From Pseudoduganella aquatica (GTDB taxonomy: Bacteria; Pseudomonadota; Gammaproteobacteria; Burkholderiales; Burkholderiaceae_D), in the NCBI RefSeq assembly GCF_009857595.1, contig NZ_WWCU01000012.1, positions 1-64,000 of the forward strand: 64,000 nt of DNA. Direction: 5' to 3'. The notes beneath the pieces were generated by a model, which saw only the letters and a list, made by a program, of their open reading frames with translations, was not told the DNA's origin and searched no databases. This document shows, piece after piece, positions 25,729 to 35,273 of the stretch; position 1 is the stretch's first letter, and every line of letters begins with the position of its first letter. Made by a program: the position numbers and the translations under genes.

Positions 25729-26710
25729 CGCGGTTCGCCAGCGCCTCGCCGCGCTCAAACGCGGTGAAGCTGGCGATGGTGGTCTGCATGATCTGGCCGA
25801 TGGCTTCCTCCGTGAAGAACGCCTGGTGGCCGGTGACGATCACATTGGGAAAAGACACCAGCCGCTGGATCACGTCGTCGCGAATAATGGCCGAGGACAG
25901 GTCCTGGAAAAACAGGCTGGCTTCCTGCTCGTAGACGTCGATCGCCAGGCCGCCCAGCTGGCCGGTCTTGAGCGCCTCGGTGGCGGCCACGGTATCGACC
26001 AGGCCGCCCCGGCTGGTATTGATCAGGATGCTGCCGCGCTTGGCGCGCGCCAGCGCGGCAGCGTTGACGATGTGGCGGGTGTCCTCGGTCAGCGGACAGT
26101 GCAGCGACACCACGTCGCTGCAGGCCAGCAATTCCTCAACCGGGACATAGCGCCCTCCCATCTCCTCGAAGGCGGCCGACGGATAGCGGTCGTAGCCGAC
26201 CACGGCGCAGCCGAAGCCCAGCATGATGCGCGCGAAGATGGTGCCGATCTTGCCGGTGCCGATCACGCCCACCGTTTTGCCGTGCAGGTCGAAGCCCATC
26301 AGGCCATCGAGGTCGAAATTGCCTTCGCGCGTGCGGACGCTGGCGCGGGCGATTTTGCGGTTGACCGCCAGCAGCAGGCCGACTGCAAACTCGGCCACCG
26401 AATACGGGGAGTACTCGGCCACGCGCACCACGGCAATGCCATGCCGCTCGGCGGCGGCAATGTCGATCTGGTTGTAGCCGGTGGAACGGGTGGCCACCAG
26501 CAGCGTGCCCTGCGCGGCCAGCAGCGCCAGCACCTCGGCGTCCACCGTGTCGTTGACGAAGACGCACACCGCCGCGCAGCCGGCGGCCAGCGGCGCGCTC
26601 GCCGCCGTCAGGCGCTCATCCAGAAAAAGCAGCTCATGGCCCGCCTCCACGTTGGCGCGCGCCAGCATGGCTTTGTCGTAGCGGCGCGCACTGAATACGG
26701 CTGCCTTCAC
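25715..26710 (-). CDS. ldhA: D-lactate dehydrogenase-type 2-hydroxyacid dehydrogenase
   Basis: A 331-residue NAD-dependent enzyme of the D-isomer-specific 2-hydroxyacid dehydrogenase family. The nucleotide-binding motif is GVIGTGKIGTIFARIM. Catalytic Arg lies in NTSRGGLVDT, Glu in YEQEASLFF and His in TGHQAFFTEEA; the YEQEASLFFQD string is typical of fermentative D-lactate dehydrogenase (LdhA). The start is GTG, sharing one base with the stop of the small gene upstream (TAGTG), so translation is likely coupled. It reduces pyruvate to D-lactate, probably under oxygen limitation. Confidence 0.87.
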   Translation of the reverse strand: MKAAVFSARRYDKAMLARANVEAGHELLFLDERLTAASAPLAAGCAAVCVFVNDTVDAEVLALLAAQGTLLVATRSTGYNQIDIAAAERHGIAVVRVAEYSPYSVAEFAVGLLLAVNRKIARASVRTREGNFDLDGLMGFDLHGKTVGVIGTGKIGTIFARIMLGFGCAVVGYDRYPSAAFEEMGGRYVPVEELLACSDVVSLHCPLTEDTRHIVNAAALARAKRGSILINTSRGGLVDTVAATEALKTGQLGGLAIDVYEQEASLFFQDLSSAIIRDDVIQRLVSFPNVIVTGHQAFFTEEAIGQIMQTTIASFTAFERGEALANRVTSG

Positions 26711-27003
26711 TAAATCAGGCCGTGGCGGAAGTAGGCGCGGGGACTGGAGACGGGCAGGTCGGACACTGCCAGCGTGGGCGCCAGGCCTTGCTGGTCGGCA
26801 ACGCGGATCTTGCCTTCAGGACCCAGCACGCGCGCGATCACGCCCTGGTTCACGCCTATGCTGTTCAGGAAGTCCTCCGCCGCAGCCGTGCCGATGTCGC
26901 GCTGGACCTCCAGCGCCTGCCGCACTACGTACTCCAGGGAATGCCAGCCGGAGGTTTCAGACGTGGCCTGGGATTTTTCGCGTCGGTCGTGCTCGGGAGT
27001 CAT
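26710..27003 (-). CDS. Small protein of unknown function coupled to ldhA
   Basis: A 97-residue cytosolic protein starting MTPEHDRREKSQ, with GAGG eight bases upstream. No signal peptide or membrane segment. The central part (EYVVRQALEVQRDIGTAAAE) is helical; the second half has GVIARVLGPEGKIRVADQQ. I do not recognise the family. It overlaps the ldhA-like gene by one base, so the two are made together; a regulatory or partner role is only a guess. Confidence 0.65.
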   Translation of the reverse strand: MTPEHDRREKSQATSETSGWHSLEYVVRQALEVQRDIGTAAAEDFLNSIGVNQGVIARVLGPEGKIRVADQQGLAPTLAVSDLPVSSPRAYFRHGLI

Positions 27004-27113
27004 GTCAGCCTCGCTCAGCATTGGTGGAAAGTCATGATTCCATATTACTGCATCCACTGTGGCTGAGCACGCAAAAATGACCCTCGGGCGCGACTATTTT
27101 GTTGCACTGCACA

Positions 27114-28505
27114 TCACGGCGCGGCAGCCGCGAACGTGAGCGTAAAGCGGGTCTGTCCCGCCGCGGCCTCGACCGCTGCCGTGCCGCCGTGCAGTTCCAT
27201 GATGGCGCGCACGATGGCCAGCCCCAGCCCGGTCGAACCGTCCGCATTGCCGCGCGCCGGGTCGGCGCGGTAAAAGCGCTCGAACAGATGCGGCAGGTGT
27301 TCCGGCGCAATCGGCGCGCCCGCATTGGCTACGCTGATCAAGGCCGTACCGGCGCCCCGCTCGGCCCGCAGCACAATGACGCTGCCCTCGTCGGCATGGC
27401 GCACCGCGTTCGATAGCAGGTTGGCCAGCGCGCGCCGCAGCAGGCCGGCATCGGCCAGCACCGCGCAGTCCCCCTCGCACACTATGCGCAGCCCGCGCTC
27501 CTCGGCGGCGCCCTCGAACAGCCCCGCCATCTTGCGCATCGCTTCCAGTGCGGACTGCGGCTGGCGGGCCGGCAGCAGCTCTTCCTGCCCTGCGCGCGCC
27601 AGGAACAGCATGCTCTCGATCATGCGCGCCAGCCGCTCCAGCTCTTCGATGTTCGATACGATCAGCTGCTCGTACTCCGCCGCGCTGCGCACCTGGCCCA
27701 GCATGACCTGGCTCTGCCCGAGCAAGTTGGTCACCGGCGTGCGGAATTCGTGCGCAAGGTCGGCGGAAAATCCCGACAGCCGCGCATAGCCTTGCTGCAG
27801 GCGCTCCAGCATGGCATTGAGCGCGGCAATCAGCGGTTCCAGTTCGGACGGCGCCTTGCCGGGGTCGAGCCGCTGCGCCAGCGTGCCCGGGCGGACCTGC
27901 GCCGCATGGGCCGCAACCACCCGCAACGGGCGCAGGCCGCGATGCAGCAGCAAGGCCGCGCACAAGGCGGCGGCCAGCGCGCTGACGGCGGAGGCGGCGG
28001 CAATCTGGCGCCGATAGCGGGTAAACAGCGCGGCACGCTCGGCATACACGCGGGCCACGGTGACGGTCACCTCGCCGGCGCCCATGCGGGCCGTGGCGGA
28101 CACCACCCGGCCCGGATCGCCCCGGCTGCTGGTCCAATCCGCAATGGCTGCACGGTCCGCCGTTGCGCCGGCCGAAGGCGGCGCCGGATAGCGCTCGCCG
28201 CTGGCATTGATATCGGCCAGTATGGCGCCGTCCGGGGCCACGAAGCGCACCAGCGAGTTCTCCTGGCCGCTCATGGTGTCGCGGAAGAATTCCGGCTGAT
28301 TGCGTATCAGTTCAGCGGCGCCGGGGCGCCCCAGCAGTATTTGCACCTGGCGCAGCTTGCCCATCAGCTGGATGTCGTCGCGCCGCTCGATCTCGTCCAC
28401 GAACGCGCGGTACAAATAGGTGCCAAGGGCGGCGGCGGCCAGCGCCACAATCAGCATGAACATGGCCGTCACGCGCACCGCCAGCGAGTTGCGCCAGGCT
28501 TTCAT
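27114..28505 (-). CDS. Heavy-metal/redox-type sensor histidine kinase (CusS/HprS-like)
   Basis: A 463-residue membrane kinase. TM1 at about 10-30 ([20 protein letters not shown]), a periplasmic sensor loop of about 130 residues, TM2 at about 165-190, HAMP, then HisKA with phospho-His 252 in [12 protein letters not shown] and an ATPase domain ([33 protein letters not shown]). The domain order and sequence match the CusS/CopS/HprS subfamily. The ATG start overlaps the response-regulator stop by four bases. The nearby hydroxyisourate hydrolase gene favours an HprS-like, oxidant-responsive role over copper sensing; no copper genes are adjacent. Confidence 0.88.
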   Translation of the reverse strand: MKAWRNSLAVRVTAMFMLIVALAAAALGTYLYRAFVDEIERRDDIQLMGKLRQVQILLGRPGAAELIRNQPEFFRDTMSGQENSLVRFVAPDGAILADINASGERYPAPPSAGATADRAAIADWTSSRGDPGRVVSATARMGAGEVTVTVARVYAERAALFTRYRRQIAAASAVSALAAALCAALLLHRGLRPLRVVAAHAAQVRPGTLAQRLDPGKAPSELEPLIAALNAMLERLQQGYARLSGFSADLAHEFRTPVTNLLGQSQVMLGQVRSAAEYEQLIVSNIEELERLARMIESMLFLARAGQEELLPARQPQSALEAMRKMAGLFEGAAEERGLRIVCEGDCAVLADAGLLRRALANLLSNAVRHADEGSVIVLRAERGAGTALISVANAGAPIAPEHLPHLFERFYRADPARGNADGSTGLGLAIVRAIMELHGGTAAVEAAAGQTRFTLTFAAAAP

Positions 28506-29191
28506 GGCGCGGACGCCTCCAGCTCGCACACATAGCCCATGCCGCGCCGGGTGTGGATCAGCTTTTGCTGGAAGGGGTCGTCGATCTTGCGCCGCAGGCG
28601 GCGCACGGCGGCGTCAATCACATTGGTGTCGCTGTCGAAGTTCATGTCCCATACCTGCGAAGCGATCAGCGAACGTGACAAAACCTGTCCCTGGCGCCGC
28701 GCCAGCAAGTGCAGCAAGGCGAATTCCTGCGACGTGAGCGTGACGGCGGCGCCGCTGCGGCGCACGCGCCGGCGCAGCACGTCGATCTCCATGTCGCCAA
28801 TGCGCAGCACTTCCTCTTCGCGCACAGGCCCGCGCCGCAGCAGCGTGCGGATGCGCGCCACCAGCTCCACAAAGGCGAAGGGCTTGACCAGGTAGTCGTC
28901 GGCGCCCAGTTCCAGCCCGCGCACGCGGTCCTGCACTTCGTCGCGCGCGGTGAGGAACAGCACCGGGATTTGCTCGGTCGCAGGGTCGGCGCGCAAGGCC
29001 TCCAGCACCTGCCATCCGTCCATGCCGGGCAACATGATGTCGAGCACGATCAACTCGGTTTCGCCTTCGCGCGCCAGCGCCAGGCCATCGCGCCCGGTGC
29101 GGGCAAGCCGCACCGCGAAGCCGGACTCGCTCAGGCCGCGCAGCAGGTAGTCGCCGGTTTTCGGCTCGTCTTCGATGATCAGGATGGGCAT
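28502..29191 (-). CDS. OmpR-family response regulator (CusR/HprR-like)
   Basis: A 229-residue regulator. The receiver has the IIEDEP acidic pocket, phospho-Asp 51 ([13 protein letters not shown]) and Lys in YLVKPFAF. The winged-helix domain shows [19 protein letters not shown] and [17 protein letters not shown], close to the CusR/CopR/HprR group. The start is ATG 29191; an upstream TTG is possible. It is co-transcribed with the kinase. It is divergent from the glcG-hiuH-like pair, which it may control. Confidence 0.9.
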   Translation of the reverse strand: MPILIIEDEPKTGDYLLRGLSESGFAVRLARTGRDGLALAREGETELIVLDIMLPGMDGWQVLEALRADPATEQIPVLFLTARDEVQDRVRGLELGADDYLVKPFAFVELVARIRTLLRRGPVREEEVLRIGDMEIDVLRRRVRRSGAAVTLTSQEFALLHLLARRQGQVLSRSLIASQVWDMNFDSDTNVIDAAVRRLRRKIDDPFQQKLIHTRRGMGYVCELEASAP

Positions 29192-29243
29192 GGCGGCGGA
29201 CGCAGTCAAACGGCCATTCTACCCCCGCGCGCAGCACGCCAAC

Positions 29244-29259
29244 ATGACGAAATTATCAT
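29244..29259. promoter_or_regulatory. Possible response-regulator operator
   Basis: An imperfect palindrome ATGACGAAATTATCAT between the divergent regulator gene and the GlcG-like gene. It resembles the TGACA/TGTCA-type dyads bound by CusR-like regulators, but the match is partial. Confidence 0.35.
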
Positions 29260-29327
29260 CTGGCGATCATCTTGCCGTCGGTGTCGCAATGCCACAATCC
29301 GGCTTCAATCACCTGAACGAGGACAGC

Positions 29328-29858
29328 ATGCTGAAACCCGCCCTTATGCTAACCGGCGCGCTGCTTGGCGCCACGGCCGCGCTGCCGGCCGCCGCGCAGT
29401 TGCTCCGGCAGCCTGTACTCACGCTGGACAGCGCCAACAGGCTTGCCGCCGGCGCCATCGACGCCTGCCGGGGCAAGGGACGCGGCATCGTGGTGGCCGT
29501 GCTGGACCGGGGCGGGCAGCTGCTGGCCCTGCAGCGCGCCGAAGCGGCCGGTCCGCACAATATCGAAGCAGGCCGCCGCAAGGCTTACACCGCCCTGTCC
29601 ACGCAGACGGCCACGCTGGACCTGGCGCGCCAGGCCGCAGCCGATCCCGATGCGCGCAACCTGAACACGCTGCCGGAACTGCTGCTGCTCGGCGGTGGCG
29701 TACCGCTGACGGTGCAGGGCCAGGCCGTAGGCGCGGTGGGCGTGGCGGGCGGCGGCGGCGCCGTCAACGACCACGCCTGCGCGATGGCCGCCATTGCCGC
29801 CGTGCCAGCGCTCGACCAGGCCGGCGCCGCCAAGCCTTCCCCTTCCACCCACCCTTAG
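29328..29858 (+). CDS. GlcG/HbpS family heme-binding-type protein, secreted
   Basis: A 176-residue protein with a signal peptide (MLKPALMLTGALLGATAALPAAAQ). The GlcG/HbpS fold is indicated by IVVAVLDRGGQLLALQRAE, a glycine-rich LLLGGGVPL and GAVGVAGGGGAVNDHACA. HbpS-type relatives bind heme or cobalamin-like ligands and can sense oxidative stress; other relatives have no known role. The start is ATG 29328 with GAGG seven bases upstream. It is nine bases ahead of the hydroxyisourate hydrolase gene and divergent from an HprRS-like system. Confidence 0.85.
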   Translation: MLKPALMLTGALLGATAALPAAAQLLRQPVLTLDSANRLAAGAIDACRGKGRGIVVAVLDRGGQLLALQRAEAAGPHNIEAGRRKAYTALSTQTATLDLARQAAADPDARNLNTLPELLLLGGGVPLTVQGQAVGAVGVAGGGGAVNDHACAMAAIAAVPALDQAGAAKPSPSTHP

Positions 29859-29867
29859 GAGCACACC

Positions 29868-30272
29868 ATGCCACAGATCAAACACCTTGCCTTCAGCCTT
29901 GCCCTCGCCCTGGCGGCGGCCGCGGCCGCCGCCAATCCACTCAGCGTGCACGTGCTGGACCTGCAAAACGGCCAGCCCACCGAAGGCATCCGCGTCACGC
30001 TGGAGCAGCGCAGCGGCGAGCAATGGCGCGCGCTGGCCAATGGCGTCACCAACGCGCAGGGCCGCATCGCCGTCCTGTATCCGGACGAGAAGACCATCGC
30101 GGCGGGCGAATACCGCATCGTCTTCGAGACCGGCGAGCACTACGCGAAGCAAGGCAAGCAGACGTTCTTCCCGCGCATACCGGTGGAGTTCAAGGTGGAC
30201 GCGCCGGCGCAGCACTATCACATTCCGCTGCTGCTCAGCCCTTACGGTTATTCCACCTATCGCGGCAATTAA
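29868..30272 (+). CDS. hiuH: 5-Hydroxyisourate hydrolase, secreted (transthyretin-like)
   Basis: A 134-residue transthyretin-fold enzyme that hydrolyses 5-hydroxyisourate, the product of urate oxidation, to OHCU. A signal peptide (residues 1-22) directs it to the periplasm. Catalytic motifs: LSVHVLDLQNGQP (His), GIRVTLEQ (Arg), HYHIPLLLSPYGYSTYRGN at the C-terminus, the last being the diagnostic YRG-type tail. It is probably co-transcribed with the GlcG-like gene. Periplasmic HiuH next to an HprRS-type system is the arrangement known from E. coli. Confidence 0.92.
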   Translation: MPQIKHLAFSLALALAAAAAAANPLSVHVLDLQNGQPTEGIRVTLEQRSGEQWRALANGVTNAQGRIAVLYPDEKTIAAGEYRIVFETGEHYAKQGKQTFFPRIPVEFKVDAPAQHYHIPLLLSPYGYSTYRGN

Positions 30273-30301
30273 AGCCTTGCGCCGGCGGGCCGCCGCCGCA
30301 C

Positions 30302-32686
30302 TCAGAACAGATTGCCCTGTGACGTAGTCAGGCCGGCAAAGCTGTCGTTCAAGGGCAGCAGGATGGCGTCGGCGATGGGCTGCAGTTGCTTGGTCAGGTA
30401 GTGCTCATAGTCGATGCCGGACTTCACCACTTCCAGCGGCTCGGCGCCGCTGGTGGTCATCAGATAGCTGATCCAGCCGCCGTTCTGGTAGCGCTGCGGC
30501 CGCTGCAAGGACTTGTTGTAGTCGTCCGCCAGGCGCGCCGCGCGCACCTGCGGCGGCACGTTCACCTGGTATTCGTCCAGCCGGTGCCGCAGGCGCTTGC
30601 GGTACACCAGCAGCTCGTCGAACTCGCCCGAGACGGTCTTGCGCGCGTAGTCTCGCACATAGTCCTGGTAGGGCTGGTTGCGGAAGATGCGGTTGAACAG
30701 CCCTTTCTGGAATTCGTGCGCCAGTGGCGTCCAGTCGCTGCGCGCCACCTCCAGGCCGCGATAAATCACCTCCTCCTCGCCCTTGCCGTTCACGCTCAGG
30801 CCCGCGTAGCGCTTCTTGCTGCCGGTATCGGTGCCGCGTATGGTGGGCATGAAGAACTTGCGGTAGTGGGTGTCGAACTCAATCTCCAGCTGGCTGTCCA
30901 GGCCCAGCTCGCGCTTGAGCTTTTCCTTCCACCACGCGTTGATATGGTCCACCAGACCCTGCCCGATGGCGATGGCCGCGTCGTCCGCGTATTCTTTTTT
31001 CAGCCAGATGAAAATGGAATCCGTGTCGCCGTAGATCACGTCGTAGCCGGCCGCCTCCACCAGCTCGCGCGTGAGCTTCATCATCTCGTGCCCGCGCAGC
31101 GTGACCGAGGACACCAGCTTGGGATTGAAGAAGCGGCAGTCGGGCGAGCCCAGCACGCCGCAGAAGGAGTTCATCAGCAGCTTGAGCGCCTGCGACAGCG
31201 CTTCGTTCTTCTGCCGCTTGGCCTCGTCGCGCCCGGCCGACAGGGCGTTGACGATGGCGGGCAGGCAGTGTTTCTCGCGCGAGAACACGGCGCCGCGGAA
31301 ACCGGGTATGCCTTGCTGCGCATCGGCCGCCGCGCCTTCGATCAGCCCCACCGGATCGACCATGAAGGTGCGGATGATGGAGGGGTACAGGCTTTTGTAG
31401 TCCAGCACCACCACCGAGTCGTACAGGCCGGGCTTGGAGTCCATCACGAAACCGCCGGGCGACGGTCCCACTTCGATGTCGCCGACACTGGGCGCCACGT
31501 AGCCTTCGCGGTGCATGCGCGGGAGGTAGTGGTGGCCGAAGGCGGCGATGGAGCCGCCGAAGTGGTCGGCCTGCAGCCCGGTCACGTGCGAACGCTCAAG
31601 GATGAAGGCCATCAGCCGCGCCTTGTCGAAGATGCGCGTCACCAGCTCGCAGTCCTTCAGGTTGTACAGCGCCAGCGCGGGCTTGTCTTCGCGGAAGCGG
31701 CGCTCGATCTCGGCCATCTTGTCGTAGGCGTCGCCGATGTCCTTGCCCTCGCCCAGCATGGTTTGCGCCACGTTCTCCAGGCTGAAGGACGGGAAAGTCC
31801 ACGAGGCTGCGCGCAGCGCTTCGATGCCGTCCAGCGCGATGCGCCCGGCCAGGGACGCGAACACGTACTCCTGCTTGGCGTGGTGCTTGCGCCAGTCGAT
31901 CTGCCTGCCCTCGCGGCCCAGCAGCAGCGGCACCTTGTGCTTGTCGGCGTTCTTTTGCAGCACGCGCAGGTCGAACTGCACCAGGCTCCAGCCCACGATC
32001 ACGTCCGGGTCGTGCTGCTGAAACCAGGCGTTCAGCTTTTCTATCAGCTGGCGCGGCGTGGCGCAATACTCCAGTGCGAAATCAAGCTGCGGCGATGTCT
32101 CGGGTGCGGCGCCCAGCATGTAGACCTGGCGCTGGCCGCAGCCTTCCAGCGCGATGGAATACAGGTCTTCGTAGGCGCTGGTTTCTATGTCGAGCGACAC
32201 CATTCTGAGCGCGGGCCGGTACTCCGGCGCGGGCTTGAGCTTGCAGCCGGTGATGGTGTGCCCGCGCTGCTCGCCGCCCGCGATCTGCACGGTGGCGGTA
32301 ATGAAGCGCTCCATCAGGTAACGTTCGGGCGGGCGGATGTCGGCTTCGTAGAGCTTGATGCCGTGCTCGCGCAGGGTGCGCTCCAGCGCCGTCAGCTGCT
32401 TGTAGTGGCTGGTGTAGATGCCCACCACCGGCTGCTGGCTGAAGGTCTTCAGCGGCAGTTCGCGCACCTCGGCGCGCTGCTGGCCGGACAGGCCGAGCTG
32501 CGCCTCGATGGCCGCGCGCTGGCCCGCCTCGGCGAAGGCGACGGATGTCTGGGCCTCCAGCCTCACCTTGCGCGGTCCCTCGTCCGTGGCCAGCCAGAAT
32601 TCGATCTCGGTGCCGTCGCGGGTGTCGCGCCAATGGCGGGTCAGGATGAAGCCTTGCTGGAAGCCTTGCTGGAAAGTCGGAGCCAC
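30302..32686 (-). CDS. polB: DNA polymerase II (family B)
   Basis: A 794-residue damage-tolerant, proofreading polymerase. 3'-5' exonuclease: SLDIETS (Exo I) and GWSLVQFDLRVLQ (Exo II). Polymerase: DYKSLYPSIIRTF (motif A), LKLLMNSFCGVLGSPDCRFF (motif B), YGDTDSIFIW (motif C) and KKRYAGL. The C-terminus ends QGNLF, a beta-clamp binding motif like E. coli QLGLF. The start is GTG at 32686 in a stretch with FQQGFQQGF, then FILTRHWRDT as in E. coli Pol II. A LexA-like box and a TATAAT lie just upstream. Confidence 0.96.
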   Translation of the reverse strand: MAPTFQQGFQQGFILTRHWRDTRDGTEIEFWLATDEGPRKVRLEAQTSVAFAEAGQRAAIEAQLGLSGQQRAEVRELPLKTFSQQPVVGIYTSHYKQLTALERTLREHGIKLYEADIRPPERYLMERFITATVQIAGGEQRGHTITGCKLKPAPEYRPALRMVSLDIETSAYEDLYSIALEGCGQRQVYMLGAAPETSPQLDFALEYCATPRQLIEKLNAWFQQHDPDVIVGWSLVQFDLRVLQKNADKHKVPLLLGREGRQIDWRKHHAKQEYVFASLAGRIALDGIEALRAASWTFPSFSLENVAQTMLGEGKDIGDAYDKMAEIERRFREDKPALALYNLKDCELVTRIFDKARLMAFILERSHVTGLQADHFGGSIAAFGHHYLPRMHREGYVAPSVGDIEVGPSPGGFVMDSKPGLYDSVVVLDYKSLYPSIIRTFMVDPVGLIEGAAADAQQGIPGFRGAVFSREKHCLPAIVNALSAGRDEAKRQKNEALSQALKLLMNSFCGVLGSPDCRFFNPKLVSSVTLRGHEMMKLTRELVEAAGYDVIYGDTDSIFIWLKKEYADDAAIAIGQGLVDHINAWWKEKLKRELGLDSQLEIEFDTHYRKFFMPTIRGTDTGSKKRYAGLSVNGKGEEEVIYRGLEVARSDWTPLAHEFQKGLFNRIFRNQPYQDYVRDYARKTVSGEFDELLVYRKRLRHRLDEYQVNVPPQVRAARLADDYNKSLQRPQRYQNGGWISYLMTTSGAEPLEVVKSGIDYEHYLTKQLQPIADAILLPLNDSFAGLTTSQGNLF

Positions 32687-32714
32687 GGGTGCGGTGTTTG
32701 TATGCGATGCCAGG

Positions 32715-32736
32715 ATTATACTGTATATAAACCCAG
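32715..32736 (-). promoter_or_regulatory. LexA-like box overlapping the polB promoter
   Basis: A TATAAT on the minus strand (32720-32715) abuts CTGTATATAAACCCAG (32721-32736), which matches the gammaproteobacterial LexA consensus CTGTATATATATACAG at 13 of 16 positions. The placement between -35 and -10 would allow repression. Confidence 0.6.
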
Positions 32737-32807
32737 CCCACCTTTGCCGGCCGCCTTGCGCCGCCGTGCATTACAATGTTGGCAATATTAGTCCTGGATT
32801 GCCGACC

Positions 32808-34072
32808 ATGACACGCTACGCGCTCTGCCTCGCCCCGCTCCTGCTGCTGCACGGCGCCGCCAACGCCGCCGCCACCTTCCAGGTGCATGCGGACACCATC
32901 ACCACGCCCAGCCCCAACAGCCAGAACGTACCGCCGCCCAGCAGCAGCGACATGCAGGTGGTGCTGGGCGACAGTTACCTGAGCGTGCAGACCGCGCAAC
33001 AAATCCAGATCTACGACTTCGCCAAGCGCCGCCGCATCGAGATCGACCGCGCCGCCAAGACCTATACCGACTATTCGCTGTACGACACGGTGGGCTTCCG
33101 CGAAATGGAGCTGCGCAACCGCGCCGTCATTTCCAAGGCGCTCGCTTCCGTGAAGGAGAACATGACGCCGGTGACGCCGGTGGACGAGCAGCACACGCTG
33201 TCGATCACGCTAACCGAGGCTCCCGCTTCCGCATCTGCGCCTGCGGCGCCTGAAACGCAACCTGCGCTGGAGCGCAACGAAGCCGGCGGCGCCGCGCGCT
33301 ACCAGTTCGGCGGCCACCCGCTGGTGCTGCGCGAACTGCAGCAGCGCGCCAGCATACCGGCCACGCTGGATTTCCATTACAGGAGCTACACCGGCGGCGC
33401 CGAACAAAAGCTGGCCATCAGCGCCGTGGCAGCCGCCCCCGCGCTGGCCGCTGGCTATGACCTGAACGCCTACAGCAAGCGCGCCGCCGTCCAGCCCGCG
33501 CTGGACCAGTTGCTCGACCAGGCCACCGCAGGCGCCTTCGGCATGCAGGCCAGGCTGAACAAGCTGGCCGCCGAACGCCAGCAGGCCTTCACCGACAAGC
33601 GCGGCGTGGAGGCGATGCTGATCACCAGCGAGCAGACCTTCGTGAGCGGAAAATATCCCGGCCCCGCCACGCCGGAGCAGATCGCCATCATCCGCAACGA
33701 TCCCGACCAGGCCCGCCTGGCGGCCGCCATCCAGGCCCGCAACAAGGCCGACTTGCCGGCCGCCATCGCCACGCTGCGCGAACTGCGCGCGAAGACCAGC
33801 CGTCCCTACCTGCTCAAGGTGTTCGAGGCCAACCACCATGTGGCACTGGGCGACCTGAAGACGGCCACCGCGCTGTTCATCGAAGCGCTGCAAGCCAATC
33901 CCTACATGGCCAGCGTGTACAAGGACCTGGGCGACACGCTGCTGCGCAGCTTCGACATGGCGCACGGCTGGCGTTGCTGGGACATAGGCCGCCAGCTGGC
34001 GCCAGCCTTCCCTAACTTCCGCGCCGTGGACCAGTACGAAGCCACGCTGGCCAAAAACCATCCCGAGTATTT

Positions 34073-34076
<4 letters not shown>
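32808..34076 (+). CDS. Secreted TPR-like protein of unknown function
   Basis: A 422-residue protein with a signal peptide (RYALCLAPLLLLHGAANAAA, cleavage near residue 21). A Pro/Ser-rich stretch follows, then an uncharacterised region. The C-terminal about 110 residues look like two TPR-type helix pairs (LRELRAKTSRPYLLKVFEAN, TALFIEALQANPYMASVYKD). I do not recognise the family. The gene is divergent from polB and overlaps the end of the convergent kinase gene by four bases. Confidence 0.75.
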
Positions 34077-35272
<1,196 letters not shown>

Positions 35273-35273
35273 C

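Noticed and set aside
27114-29191. Copper-resistance cus/cop system
   Set aside because: The kinase and regulator resemble CusS/CusR, but no copper efflux or oxidase genes are adjacent, and hiuH linkage supports an HprRS-type role.
30386-32791. 800-codon plus-strand frame opposite polB
   Set aside because: Antisense shadow of a gene with all family-B polymerase motifs; the translation has no recognisable domain.
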